Shown: one piece after another, positions 1-7,063 of the stretch | Layout of the letters: every line of letters begins with the position of its first letter | Numbering within the stretch: position 1 is the first letter of the stretch | DNA from: Candidatus Cloacimonadota bacterium | GTDB taxonomy: Bacteria > Cloacimonadota > Cloacimonadia > Cloacimonadales > TCS61 | Assembly (NCBI GenBank): GCA_018654125.1 | Contig: JABIME010000102.1 | Coordinates: forward strand, 1 to 64,000 | DNA: 64,000 nucleotides | Reading direction: 5' to 3' | The notes under the pieces: generated by a model | Database searches by the model: none | The model's input: the letters and a program-made list of their open reading frames with translations, nothing else | What the model was told of the DNA's origin: nothing | Translations under genes and position numbers: made by a program

Positions 1-288
1 GTCACCTTGAGCACTTGCAGTTACTGGAGTTTTGTCTTCTTCTTCATCCCAAGCAGGAGGTCTGATGTCACCTTGAGCACTGCAAATATTACCGTTACTT
101 TCATTTGAGATCTCTTCAACTATCACTTCTTGAAAAGGTGCTGGTCTGAAGTCGCCTTGGGCAGTGCAAACATTACTTGTTGCATATGCCTGAGCAGAAA
201 TATCATTACTGCTATTGATAACAGCAACAACATTGATAACGGATACTACTAACGCTACTAATACAATTAAGCTAAGATTCTTGTTCAT
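1..288 (-). CDS. Repeat-containing short exported peptide precursor (copy 1, 3' end outside window)
   Basis: The gene starts at the ATG at 288 behind an AGGAG site (about 296-300) and runs off the left edge after 96 codons. An N-terminal Met-Asn-Lys-Asn is followed by a hydrophobic stretch of about 20 residues ending near Ala-Gln-Ala-Tyr-Ala, which looks like a signal peptide or anchor. Then come a degenerate unit (CTAQGDFRPAP), a linker (about 20 residues) and full units beginning CSAQGDIRPPAWDE and ASAQGD, separated by acidic linkers. It is a near-identical tandem copy of the gene at 347-754 (constant offset 466 bp, no indels seen). I do not recognise a family. A multi-copy peptide precursor is the simplest reading; a bacteriocin, signal peptide or RiPP substrate are all possible. 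No processing enzyme is visible. Confidence 0.65.
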   Translation of the reverse strand, partial: MNKNLSLIVLVALVVSVINVVAVINSSNDISAQAYATSNVCTAQGDFRPAPFQEVIVEEISNESNGNICSAQGDIRPPAWDEEEDKTPVTASAQGD

Positions 289-309
289 TTTAATTCTCCT
301 TGTGAGTCA

Positions 310-326
310 GTTTTGCAATGCAAAAC
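310..326. promoter_or_regulatory. Palindrome GTTTTGCA-a-TGCAAAAC between copies 2 and 1
   Basis: A perfect inverted repeat with 8-bp arms and a one-base centre lies between the stop of the upstream peptide gene (347) and the start of the next (288). The same 17 bp recur at 778-794 in the equivalent position. It may be an operator, a processing site or simply part of the duplicated unit. There is no T-tract typical of a terminator. Confidence 0.5.
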
Positions 327-346
327 GATCTCAGTTTATTTTTTTA

Positions 347-754
347 TTAACTTCCATTTGCTGTTTTATCTTCATCTTCATCCCAAGCTGGTGGTCTGAT
401 GTCACCCTGGGCACTACAGATAATTATCTCGTCGTCCTCATCTTCATCCCAAGCTGGTGGTCTGATATCACCTTGAGCACTTGCGGTTACCGGAGTTTTG
501 TCTTCTTCTTCATCCCAAGCAGGAGGTCTGATGTCACCTTGAGCACTGCAAATATTACCGTTACTTTCATTTGAGATTTCTTCAACTATCACTTCTTGAA
601 ATGGTGCTGGTCTGAAGTCACCTTGGGCAGTACAAACATTACTTTTTGCATATGCCTGTATTGATATGTTATTACTGCTATTAATAACAGCAATAACATT
701 AATTACTGATACAACTAGAGCTACTAATACGATCAAACTAAGATTCTTTTTCAT
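347..754 (-). CDS. Repeat-containing short exported peptide precursor (copy 2, complete)
   Basis: 135 residues. Three ATG codons lie in a row (760, 757, 754). I chose 754 because it puts AAAGGAGA at a normal distance and aligns with copy 1 (MKKNLSLIV versus MNKNLSLIV). Residues about 5-25 are hydrophobic. The rest holds four units: CTAQGDFRPAP, CSAQGDIRPPAWDEEED, ASAQGDIRPPAWDEDED and CSAQGDIRPPAWDEDED, ending KTANGS. Units are joined by acidic linkers; three of four carry Cys two residues before the Ala-Gln. Each unit contains an A/C-x-A then Gln, resembling a signal-peptidase AxA site, so cleavage could release QGDIRPP peptides; this is inference. The family is not recognised. Tandem copies and repeated cores suggest selection for peptide dosage. 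Confidence 0.7.
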   Translation of the reverse strand: MKKNLSLIVLVALVVSVINVIAVINSSNNISIQAYAKSNVCTAQGDFRPAPFQEVIVEEISNESNGNICSAQGDIRPPAWDEEEDKTPVTASAQGDIRPPAWDEDEDDEIIICSAQGDIRPPAWDEDEDKTANGS

Positions 755-777
755 CATCATTCTCCTTTTGCGAATCA

Positions 778-794
778 GTTTTGCAATGCAAAAC
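778..794. promoter_or_regulatory. Palindrome GTTTTGCA-a-TGCAAAAC between copies 3 and 2
   Basis: Second copy of the 17-bp perfect palindrome, between the stop of the first peptide gene (816) and the start of the second (754). Its conservation at both junctions is the only reason to suspect function beyond the duplication. Confidence 0.5.
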
Positions 795-815
795 GATCTC
801 ATTTATTTTAATTTA

Positions 816-1043
816 TTAACTTCCATTTGCTGTTTTATCCTCATCTTCGTCCCATGCTGGTGGTCTGATATCACCTTGGGCGCTGCAAATAAGATTTCTT
901 TTATTTTGGGATAAACTGGTATTACTGATTTGTTGATTTGTTAAGGTCTGCTCATTGCTTAATCTGCCCGTCATACTGAAAATACTGAATGCAGATAATA
1001 TAGAAACAACAACAAAAATTGTAAAAATAGATTGCTTTTTCAT
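816..1043 (-). CDS. Short exported peptide precursor with a single C-terminal repeat unit (copy 3)
   Basis: 75 residues from the ATG at 1043, which follows a GGGAGGGGA site; an upstream in-frame ATG at 1073 has no such site. Lys-Lys then a hydrophobic segment (residues about 4-24) indicate export or anchoring. A Gln/Asn/Ser-rich spacer leads to one unit, CSAQGDIRPPAWDEDED, ending KTANGS exactly as copy 2 does. The N-terminal half differs completely from copies 1 and 2, so only the repeat and tail are conserved. This points to the C-terminal motif as the functional part. It is first in the minus-strand series and probably promoter-proximal. Confidence 0.65.
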   Translation of the reverse strand: MKKQSIFTIFVVVSILSAFSIFSMTGRLSNEQTLTNQQISNTSLSQNKRNLICSAQGDIRPPAWDEDEDKTANGS

Positions 1044-1476
1044 TTCCCCTCCCCTTCTTAATGAACAATACATAAATTTCGAAACATTAACATTAATAAC
1101 ACTTACAAATTGACAAGTGTTTTTTTATTATATTATAAATTTTAATATAAAAATTAAATTAATATTATAATAATATCTTCATATATTTGCATTATTTATG
1201 CCAATAATCAGTTATTGTTAATCACTAATACGTATCTTTATATAATACTGAGGGTTAAAGAAGCAGCGCAACTTTCGTAGAATTAAATTCAATATACTTC
1301 CTGATGATGAATAATGACATTATTGACGCTAATACGACAAGGGTGTCATTTATGTGATTTGAGGATACAGCTTCTTCATTTGCTATCAAATTTATGTGTG
1401 AATCTAATATACGTCTACTTAGAATAAAAAACTTGACTCGTTAACAAATGAAAAATTCTTTGTATCTTGTTAATAA
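1044..1476. other. Long AT-rich divergent intergenic region
   Basis: About 430 bp between the minus-strand peptide genes and the infC leader. I see no coding frame with a ribosome binding site. There is an inverted repeat at 1098-1121 (AACACTT / AAGTGTT) near where the peptide-gene promoter should lie. A more mixed-composition stretch at about 1255-1390 could hold a small RNA, but no convincing fold was found. Confidence 0.4.
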
Positions 1477-1480
1477 AAAA

Positions 1481-1610
1481 GAAGCTACCCGCTTCTACCT
1501 TACGGTTCCTAAACTGCTTAGGATACTTGTAGGGTCAAGATGAGAAAAGTGCGAAATTATATATAAATGTGTAATGGCGGGTGGATTTTGAAATCCACCC
1601 TTTTTTTTTA
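1481..1610 (+). promoter_or_regulatory. infC operon leader with hairpins and an attenuator-like terminator
   Basis: Small hairpins at 1481-1495 (GAAGC/GCTTC) and 1507-1523 (TCCTAA/TTAGGA) precede a strong stem at 1579-1600 (GGGTGGATTT, loop TG, AAATCCACCC) followed by eight Ts. No gene reads into it from upstream on this strand, so it most likely attenuates the infC-rpmI-rplT operon, as ribosomal-protein L20 leaders do in other bacteria. Homology to the described L20 leader class is not established here. Confidence 0.6.
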
Positions 1611-1635
1611 TTAAAAAGAGAACAAGGAGGTTCTT

Positions 1636-2229
1636 ATTTCTATTCGCATTAGAAGAGGAAAGGCTAAAACAAAGCCTACAGCACCAAAAGAAAGAATTAA
1701 TCAGCAGATCAGAGTTCCATCTGTAAGGCTGATCTCAGAAACAGGAAAACAGGTCGGAGTTGTTCCAATTTCAAAAGCATTACAAGAGGCTGAAAGAGCA
1801 GGACTTGATCTTGTGGAAATATCACCAAATGCAAAACCACCAGTATGTAAAATACTAGATTTTAGTACTTACTACTATAAAAAGGAACGTAAATTACGAG
1901 AAGCAAGAAAAAATCAGCATATTGTACAAACTAAGGAAGTAAAATTCGGTCCTAATACTGAAGATCATGATTACAAGTTTAAAAAAGTTCATGCCATGAA
2001 ATTCTTGAGCCAACATAACAAGGTTAAACTTACTGTGCGCTTTCGAGGAAGACAACTTGCTCACCGAGATATTGGCTTTAAGTTACTTGAGAGAATATTG
2101 GAAGAATTAAAACCTCTTGTTGATGTTGAAGTAAGACCAAAGAATGAAGGTAGAACAGTCTTTACGATAATTGCACCTAAAAAGGAAATTGATAGCTTAT
2201 TAGAAGAATATGAAGATATAGAAGAGTAA
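1636..2229 (+). CDS. infC: Translation initiation factor IF-3, ATT start
   Basis: 197 residues. IF-3 binds the 30S subunit, prevents 50S association and proofreads the start codon. No ATG occurs before 1813, which would delete most of the N-terminal domain. In the same frame an ATT at 1636 lies five bases after AAGGAGG (1624-1630), and translation from it restores the full N-domain ([13 protein letters not shown], then [20 protein letters not shown]) and the C-domain ([22 protein letters not shown]). An ATT start is the classic autoregulatory device of infC, since IF-3 discriminates against non-canonical starts. It heads infC-rpmI-rplT-pheS-pheT; thrS, often found upstream, is absent. Confidence 0.93.
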   Translation: MSIRIRRGKAKTKPTAPKERINQQIRVPSVRLISETGKQVGVVPISKALQEAERAGLDLVEISPNAKPPVCKILDFSTYYYKKERKLREARKNQHIVQTKEVKFGPNTEDHDYKFKKVHAMKFLSQHNKVKLTVRFRGRQLAHRDIGFKLLERILEELKPLVDVEVRPKNEGRTVFTIIAPKKEIDSLLEEYEDIEE

Positions 2230-2243
2230 TTTCAGGAGGAGAA

Positions 2244-2438
2244 ATGCCTAAACTAAAAACACGAAGAGCGGTAGCAAAGAGATTTAAGGTTACCGGTAAG
2301 GGAAAACTTAAAAGATCGCATGCTTATGCAGGTCACATCCTTACAAAAAAATCATCTAAAAGAAAAAGAAATCTAAGACAATCTGGTCTGGTAGATGCGA
2401 GTGATACAGCAAGAATGAAAAAAATGCTGGGTATCTAA
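2244..2438 (+). CDS. rpmI: 50S ribosomal protein L35
   Basis: 64 residues, the normal length, very basic, with the family pattern [20 protein letters not shown] and a conserved [15 protein letters not shown] core. It lies 14 bp after infC behind a CAGGAGGAG site and just ahead of rplT, the usual order. It is a structural protein of the large subunit and probably co-regulated with L20. Confidence 0.97.
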   Translation: MPKLKTRRAVAKRFKVTGKGKLKRSHAYAGHILTKKSSKRKRNLRQSGLVDASDTARMKKMLGI

Positions 2439-2456
2439 AAAAGGAAGGAGAATAAT

Positions 2457-2813
2457 ATGCCACGTTCAACAAATAATGTAGCAGCAAAAAATAGAAGAAA
2501 GAAATATTTAAAAGCCGCCAAAGGTTATGTAGGTGGAAGAAGTAAATTGTACAGAACTGCACGTCAAGCAGTAGAAAAAGGTTGGCAATACGCTTACCGT
2601 GATAGAAAAACAAAAAAACGTGTATTCAGACAATTGTGGATCACAAGAATTAACGCAGCAGCTAGAATGAATGAATTAACTTATAGCAAATTAATAAATG
2701 GTTTAAAGAAAGCTGAAGTTGAAATCGATAGAAAAGTACTTGCACATCTTGCCTATACCGATATGGAAGCATTTGCAAAACTTTGCCAGATAGCAAAGGA
2801 TCAAATTAAATAA
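2457..2813 (+). CDS. rplT: 50S ribosomal protein L20
   Basis: 118 residues, typical length. It begins [20 protein letters not shown], a variant of the L20 start, and contains [20 protein letters not shown] and [22 protein letters not shown]20 is needed early in 50S assembly and in many bacteria represses its own operon through the leader. AAGGAGAA sits just upstream. Confidence 0.97.
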   Translation: MPRSTNNVAAKNRRKKYLKAAKGYVGGRSKLYRTARQAVEKGWQYAYRDRKTKKRVFRQLWITRINAAARMNELTYSKLINGLKKAEVEIDRKVLAHLAYTDMEAFAKLCQIAKDQIK

Positions 2814-2822
2814 GGCACTAGA

Positions 2823-3842
2823 GTGAAGGAAGAACTAAATAAAGTTGTAATTTCTGCAAAAGCAGAAATTAATGACGCAAGATCTATGCATGATCTAATG
2901 CAGTTAAAATCTAAATATGTCGGAAAGAAAAGTATTTTGAATAGTTTCATGCAAAAGATAGGATCATTATCTAAAGAGGAAAGACCAGCATTTGGACAAA
3001 CTCTTAATATTGCTAAAAATCAGATCTCACAGTTAATAGCTGATCAGGAAGAAAAAATAAAAGAACTTGATTATGAAACAACATTAAAATCAGAATCTAT
3101 TGATCTTTCGATGCCAGGACGTAAAAGAGCTAAAGGAAGTTTACATCCGATCACAAAAGTTTGGCGTGAGATCGAGAATATTTTTATGTCAATGGGATTT
3201 GAAGTAGCTGAAGGACCTGATGTTGAGGATGAATATCATAATTTTGATGCTTTAAATACACCTCAAGATCATCCAGCAAGAGAGCTTTCCGATACGTTTT
3301 ATTTAGATGATGATGTTCTTCTTAGAACTCAGACTTCTACAGTACAAATACGCACTATGGAAAATCATCCACTTCCCATAAAAATAATTTCACCGGGGAG
3401 CTGTTATAGGAATGAAAATGATGCTTCGCATTCTCCTATGTTTCATCAGGTTGAAGCGCTTCTAGTTGATGAAGGAGTTACCTTTACAGATCTTAGAGAT
3501 ATGCTGAATATTTTTGTAAAAGAAATGTTCGGAGATAAGATCGAATCACGGATCAGACCTCATTTTTTCCCTTTCACAGAACCAAGCGCAGAGATAGATA
3601 TCGTTTGTGTTAAATGTTATGGTGATGGCTGCAACCTTTGTAAAGGAAGTGGTTGGTTAGAAATGGGTGGAGCTGGAATGGTAGATCCAAATGTTTTAGA
3701 AAAACTTGGGATAGATTCAGAAAAATACACTGGATATGCATTCGGTTTAGGAATGGATCGTATTGCAATGTTAAAATATAAAATTCCAGATATGAGATTG
3801 CTCTTTGAAAATGATGTTCGTTTTCTTAAGCAATTTAGTTAA
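2823..3842 (+). CDS. pheS: Phenylalanine--tRNA ligase alpha subunit
   Basis: 339 residues with a GTG start nine bases after the rplT stop; the upstream site is weak. An N-terminal coiled-coil arm (residues about 1-90) is followed by the class II catalytic core: motif 2 region CYRNENDASHSPMFHQVE, the FFPFTEPSAEID segment, and a C-terminal AFGLGMDRIAMLKY motif 3. A Cys cluster, CVKCYGDGCNLCKGSGW, occupies the usual variable loop. It forms an alpha2beta2 enzyme with PheT and charges tRNA-Phe. Confidence 0.96.
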   Translation: MKEELNKVVISAKAEINDARSMHDLMQLKSKYVGKKSILNSFMQKIGSLSKEERPAFGQTLNIAKNQISQLIADQEEKIKELDYETTLKSESIDLSMPGRKRAKGSLHPITKVWREIENIFMSMGFEVAEGPDVEDEYHNFDALNTPQDHPARELSDTFYLDDDVLLRTQTSTVQIRTMENHPLPIKIISPGSCYRNENDASHSPMFHQVEALLVDEGVTFTDLRDMLNIFVKEMFGDKIESRIRPHFFPFTEPSAEIDIVCVKCYGDGCNLCKGSGWLEMGGAGMVDPNVLEKLGIDSEKYTGYAFGLGMDRIAMLKYKIPDMRLLFENDVRFLKQFS

Positions 3843-3869
3843 ATTCGTATAAATTATTAGGTTATAATA

Positions 3870-6260
3870 ATGAAAATAAGTTACAATTGGTTAAAGAATT
3901 ATATTGATCTTAAGCTTTCTCCGGATGAATTAAAAGATAGAATGACTTTTGCAGGAATCGAGGTTGAAGCAATTGAACAACTTGGAAAAGATTTAAAGCA
4001 GATCAAAATTGCAAAAGTTGTGAAATATGAGCAACATCCAAATGCTGAAAAACTTTCTGTTTGCATGGTGGATGATGGATCTGAAACTTTACAGGTTATC
4101 TGCGGTGCTCCAAATTGCAAGAAGGATATTAAAGTAGCTTTTGCAGGAATTGGAACCAATATCCAGGACTTCAAGATCAAAAAAGCTAAACTTCGTGGTG
4201 AAATCTCTTTTGGAATGCTTTGTTCAGAAAGTGAACTTGGTATTTCAGCAGATCACGATGGCATTATGATCCTACCTGAGGATGCTCCATTAGGAACAGA
4301 TTTAGCTTCCTATCTTGGAATTGAAGACACTTGTTATGATGTTGAGATAACTCCAAATAGACCAGATCTGCTTGGAATTATTGGTGTTGCAAGAGATCTA
4401 TCTGCTCTATTAAAACTTCCACTCACTTTACCAGAGAGTAAACTTATCACAAGCAATGAACAAATAGAAAGCAATCTTTCTTTAGAAAATAAAGTTCCTG
4501 AATTCTGTACTAGATATACAGCAAGAATGATTAAGAATGTTGAAGTTAAAGAATCACCTGATTGGTTGAAAAAGAGATTGATATCAGTTGGATTGCGACC
4601 TATTAATAATATTGTGGATATTACGAATTTTGTTATGATGGAATTTGGTCATCCGCTTCATGCCTTTGACTACTCATTAATTAATGGAAAGAAAATAATT
4701 GTTCGTAAGGCTAAGGAAAACGAAGAATTTCCAGCTTTAGATGAAATAACTTATAAACTAAAAGAAAACGATATTGTGATTGCCGATGAACAGCGAGCAA
4801 TTGCACTTGCTGGTGTTATTGGAGGTGAGAATTCACACATTACTTCCGCAACGAAAAATATTGTGATAGAATCTGCAAATTTCTTGTATTCTTCCATTCG
4901 TAAAACAGCAGGACGCATGAAAATATCAACTGATTCTTCTTATCGTTTTGAGCGAGATATCACAGATAAAGCTGCTGAACTAGCAAGCATTAGAGCTTGT
5001 GAATTGATCTTGAAAATAGCTGGTGGTGAACTTCTAGAAGGAAAACTTGATTCATTTCCCAATAAGAAAAATTTAAGAAAAGTATCTATTCGTCCAACTA
5101 GAGTAAAAAAAATACTTGCTATTGAGATATCTTCAGAACAAATAATAAGTTACCTTTCAGCTCTCGGATTAAATATTATTAATGAACTGGAAGATAATTT
5201 AGAATTTGAGATTCCATATTACAGAAAAGACCTCACAAGAGAGATTGATCTAATTGAAGAAGTGATCAGACTTAACGGCTACAATAATGTTCCTACATTT
5301 TTAAGATCACAGAATATTATGAACAAACCGGTTTTTTATGCACGTAGGAAAGTAGAAGATGCTCTTGTTAATTATGGATTTTCTGAAGTTGTTAATTGGA
5401 ATTTTGGTGATCCAAAAGATTTAGATAAACTTAATGTAGATGAAGATGATAAACGTAGAAATTTTGCAGCACTTAAGAATCCATTAGGAGAAAGTTTCTC
5501 CATTATGCGTTCTATGTTGTTACCAAGTTTATTAAAGAATGCATTACACAATATAAATCATAGTCAGAAGAATTTCAGAATTTTCGAATTGAAAAAAGTT
5601 TTTACAAGGAAGGATGAAAAACTTGCAACTGAGAGATTGCATCTAAGCGGACTTCTTTGTGGAGAACTTGATCCAGTTTATTGGAAAGATAACCCTAAAC
5701 TGATAGATTTTTATGATGTAAAAGGTATTGTAGAAGATGTTTTAGCTGAATTGAAATTAGAAAACTGTGAATATCAAGTATCTGAAGAATCTTTTTATCA
5801 ACCGGGAATGGGTGCTGATGTAAAGATAGATGGGAAATATATTGCTAGCTTGGGTAAAATCGATCCTAAAATTGCTGTTAAATTTGATATTGATCTTCCT
5901 ATTTTTGCATTTGATATTGATATAGAAGAAATTTTTGCAATGGATCTTTTCCAAGATCATGTGTTTGAAACTATTCCAAAATTCCCACCAATTTTGCGAG
6001 ATGTCTCTTTTGTTATAAGCAAAGAACATAAATATACAGACATAATTGAAACGATTAGAAAAGTTGGGAAAAATGTGATTTCTAGAGTTGTACTTTTCGA
6101 TGAATTTGCAGGGAAAAATATTAAAGATGGTTTTCATAGTTTAACATTTAGTCTTGTGTTCAGTTCAAATACAAAAACCTTGACGGATGAGTATATTAAT
6201 AATATTCTAAAAAAGGTTATTAAGGCTTTAAAAAATTCATACAATGCTGAGATGAGGTAA
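3870..6260 (+). CDS. pheT: Phenylalanine--tRNA ligase beta subunit
   Basis: 796 residues, full bacterial length. Visible parts in order: the MKISYNWLKNYID start; an EMAP/tRNA-binding domain (about 40-150, with HPNAEKLSVCMVD and QVICGAPN); the B3/B4 editing region with PLHAFDY; the B5 domain (RPTRVKKIL); the pseudo-catalytic domain; and a C-terminal FDX-ACB anticodon-binding domain (FPPILRDVSFVI). It hydrolyses mischarged Tyr-tRNA-Phe and binds the tRNA. It follows pheS by 27 bp. Confidence 0.97.
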   Translation: MKISYNWLKNYIDLKLSPDELKDRMTFAGIEVEAIEQLGKDLKQIKIAKVVKYEQHPNAEKLSVCMVDDGSETLQVICGAPNCKKDIKVAFAGIGTNIQDFKIKKAKLRGEISFGMLCSESELGISADHDGIMILPEDAPLGTDLASYLGIEDTCYDVEITPNRPDLLGIIGVARDLSALLKLPLTLPESKLITSNEQIESNLSLENKVPEFCTRYTARMIKNVEVKESPDWLKKRLISVGLRPINNIVDITNFVMMEFGHPLHAFDYSLINGKKIIVRKAKENEEFPALDEITYKLKENDIVIADEQRAIALAGVIGGENSHITSATKNIVIESANFLYSSIRKTAGRMKISTDSSYRFERDITDKAAELASIRACELILKIAGGELLEGKLDSFPNKKNLRKVSIRPTRVKKILAIEISSEQIISYLSALGLNIINELEDNLEFEIPYYRKDLTREIDLIEEVIRLNGYNNVPTFLRSQNIMNKPVFYARRKVEDALVNYGFSEVVNWNFGDPKDLDKLNVDEDDKRRNFAALKNPLGESFSIMRSMLLPSLLKNALHNINHSQKNFRIFELKKVFTRKDEKLATERLHLSGLLCGELDPVYWKDNPKLIDFYDVKGIVEDVLAELKLENCEYQVSEESFYQPGMGADVKIDGKYIASLGKIDPKIAVKFDIDLPIFAFDIDIEEIFAMDLFQDHVFETIPKFPPILRDVSFVISKEHKYTDIIETIRKVGKNVISRVVLFDEFAGKNIKDGFHSLTFSLVFSSNTKTLTDEYINNILKKVIKALKNSYNAEMR

Positions 6261-6262
6261 AC

Positions 6263-6586
6263 ATGGAAGAGAGATCAGTTCTTAGTCTGGATGAAAAAAT
6301 ACAAAAACTAATAAATAGTTATACTGAAATAAAAAGTAAATATGCTGATGCTGTTGTTGCTAACTCTGAATTACAGCAGAAGAATGTTTCTCTTAGTGAT
6401 TTTAAAAATGAAAATGAAGAGAAATTATTACGACTGATTGAATCTGAGAATAAGCAAATAGAAGAGATTGAATTTCTTAAAAGTGAGAACAGAAATCTTC
6501 GTGAACAATTAGATAAGTACAACAGTAAAATGAAAGAGGCTTCAACTAAAATTGATAGTATTTTTAATCAGTTAGATGATTTATAA
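6263..6586 (+). CDS. Small coiled-coil protein next to ZapA (ZapB-like candidate)
   Basis: 107 residues, almost entirely heptad-like and rich in Glu, Lys, Asn and Ser (LDEKIQKLINSYTEIKSKYA, FLKSENRNLREQLDKYNSK). No membrane segment or catalytic motif is seen. It sits 2 bp after pheT and 6 bp before zapA. Short coiled-coil proteins in this position are often cell-division accessory factors, and ZapB partners ZapA in gammaproteobacteria. A ZapB-like role is inferred from size, composition and position only. Confidence 0.6.
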   Translation: MEERSVLSLDEKIQKLINSYTEIKSKYADAVVANSELQQKNVSLSDFKNENEEKLLRLIESENKQIEEIEFLKSENRNLREQLDKYNSKMKEASTKIDSIFNQLDDL

Positions 6587-6592
6587 AGATCA

Positions 6593-6865
6593 ATGAAATC
6601 CATTGAAATTAAGATTTTAGGTAGAACATATTATTTTAGAAGTGATGAACCAGAAAAATTAAGAAAGACAGCTGAATATGTAGAAAACCAGTTGGAAAAA
6701 TTAAATGAAAGGTTTAATACAGTTGATCAAAATAAATTATTAGTTCTTTATGCAATATCAATGACAGAGAAGTATATTTCTGAAAATGATGATTATAAAA
6801 ATTTATCAGAAAAATTAGAGCAGATAAACAATCTGCTGGATAATATAGAAATTAGTGAAAAATAA
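6593..6865 (+). CDS. zapA: Cell division protein ZapA
   Basis: 90 residues, matching the short ZapA family: MKSIEIKILGRTYYFRSDEP, then RKTAEYVENQLEKLNERF and a C-terminal coiled coil. ZapA binds FtsZ and bundles protofilaments at midcell. It directly precedes the 6S RNA gene, the same neighbour pair as in Escherichia coli. Confidence 0.85.
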   Translation: MKSIEIKILGRTYYFRSDEPEKLRKTAEYVENQLEKLNERFNTVDQNKLLVLYAISMTEKYISENDDYKNLSEKLEQINNLLDNIEISEK

Positions 6866-7037
6866 TTGCCTGCGGTATTCGTGATATTATCGATTATTCA
6901 GAACCAATTATGAATAGGAAGTCAGGCCCTTTGTGGCACATGAACCAGACAAGATCTGGAGATGCAAAGCAAAAAACGGTAGACGTCCACCTTGTTCCAA
7001 GGTTCCAGAAAAACATGGTACACGGTATTGCGGGTAA
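6866..7037 (+). ncRNA. ssrS: 6S RNA
   Basis: About 172 nt with no coding frame. The ends pair into a closing stem: TTGCCTGC...CGTG at 6866-6884 with CACG...GCGGGTAA at 7021-7037. The 3' half carries GTCCACCTTGTTCCAAGG, closely resembling the conserved CACCTTGnnCCAAGG segment of known 6S RNAs, opposite a purine-rich internal loop. 6S RNA mimics an open promoter and sequesters sigma70-RNA polymerase in stationary phase. Position immediately after zapA supports the call. Exact ends are estimated from the stem. Confidence 0.87.
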
Positions 7038-7063
7038 AATAATAGATTAAAGGTGAGGTAAAC

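Larger units (their letters stand above)
45..883 (-). repeat. Coding repeats of about 36 bp encoding the SAQGDIRPPAW motif
   Basis: A 36-bp unit recurs at 45-80, 379-414, 445-480, 511-546 and 848-883, with shorter degenerate units at about 134-165 and 599-630. On the minus strand each unit encodes [A/C]-[S/T]-A-Q-G-D-[I/F]-R-P-[P/A]. Units at 45-80 and 511-546 appear identical because the whole first gene is a tandem duplicate of the second. Spacing and reading frame are set by the coding sequence, so this is a protein repeat, not a CRISPR array. Confidence 0.85.

Noticed and set aside
45..883. CRISPR-like array
   Set aside because: The 36-bp units have irregular spacing, preserve a reading frame and lie inside genes with signal-peptide-like starts; no cas genes.
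215..914. Plus-strand open frames antisense to the peptide genes
   Set aside because: Their repeats (SWWSDVTLG-like) are just the complement of the real coding repeats; no ribosome binding site precedes them.
1255..1400. A structured ncRNA (for example SRP RNA or tmRNA) upstream of the infC leader
   Set aside because: No diagnostic segments found; possible pairings are short and weak.
1481..1610. T-box leader
   Set aside because: No conserved T-box sequence and no linked thrS; only generic hairpins and a terminator.
1813..2229. infC starting at the first ATG
   Set aside because: It would remove most of the N-terminal domain; the ATT at 1636 has AAGGAGG in position and completes the protein.
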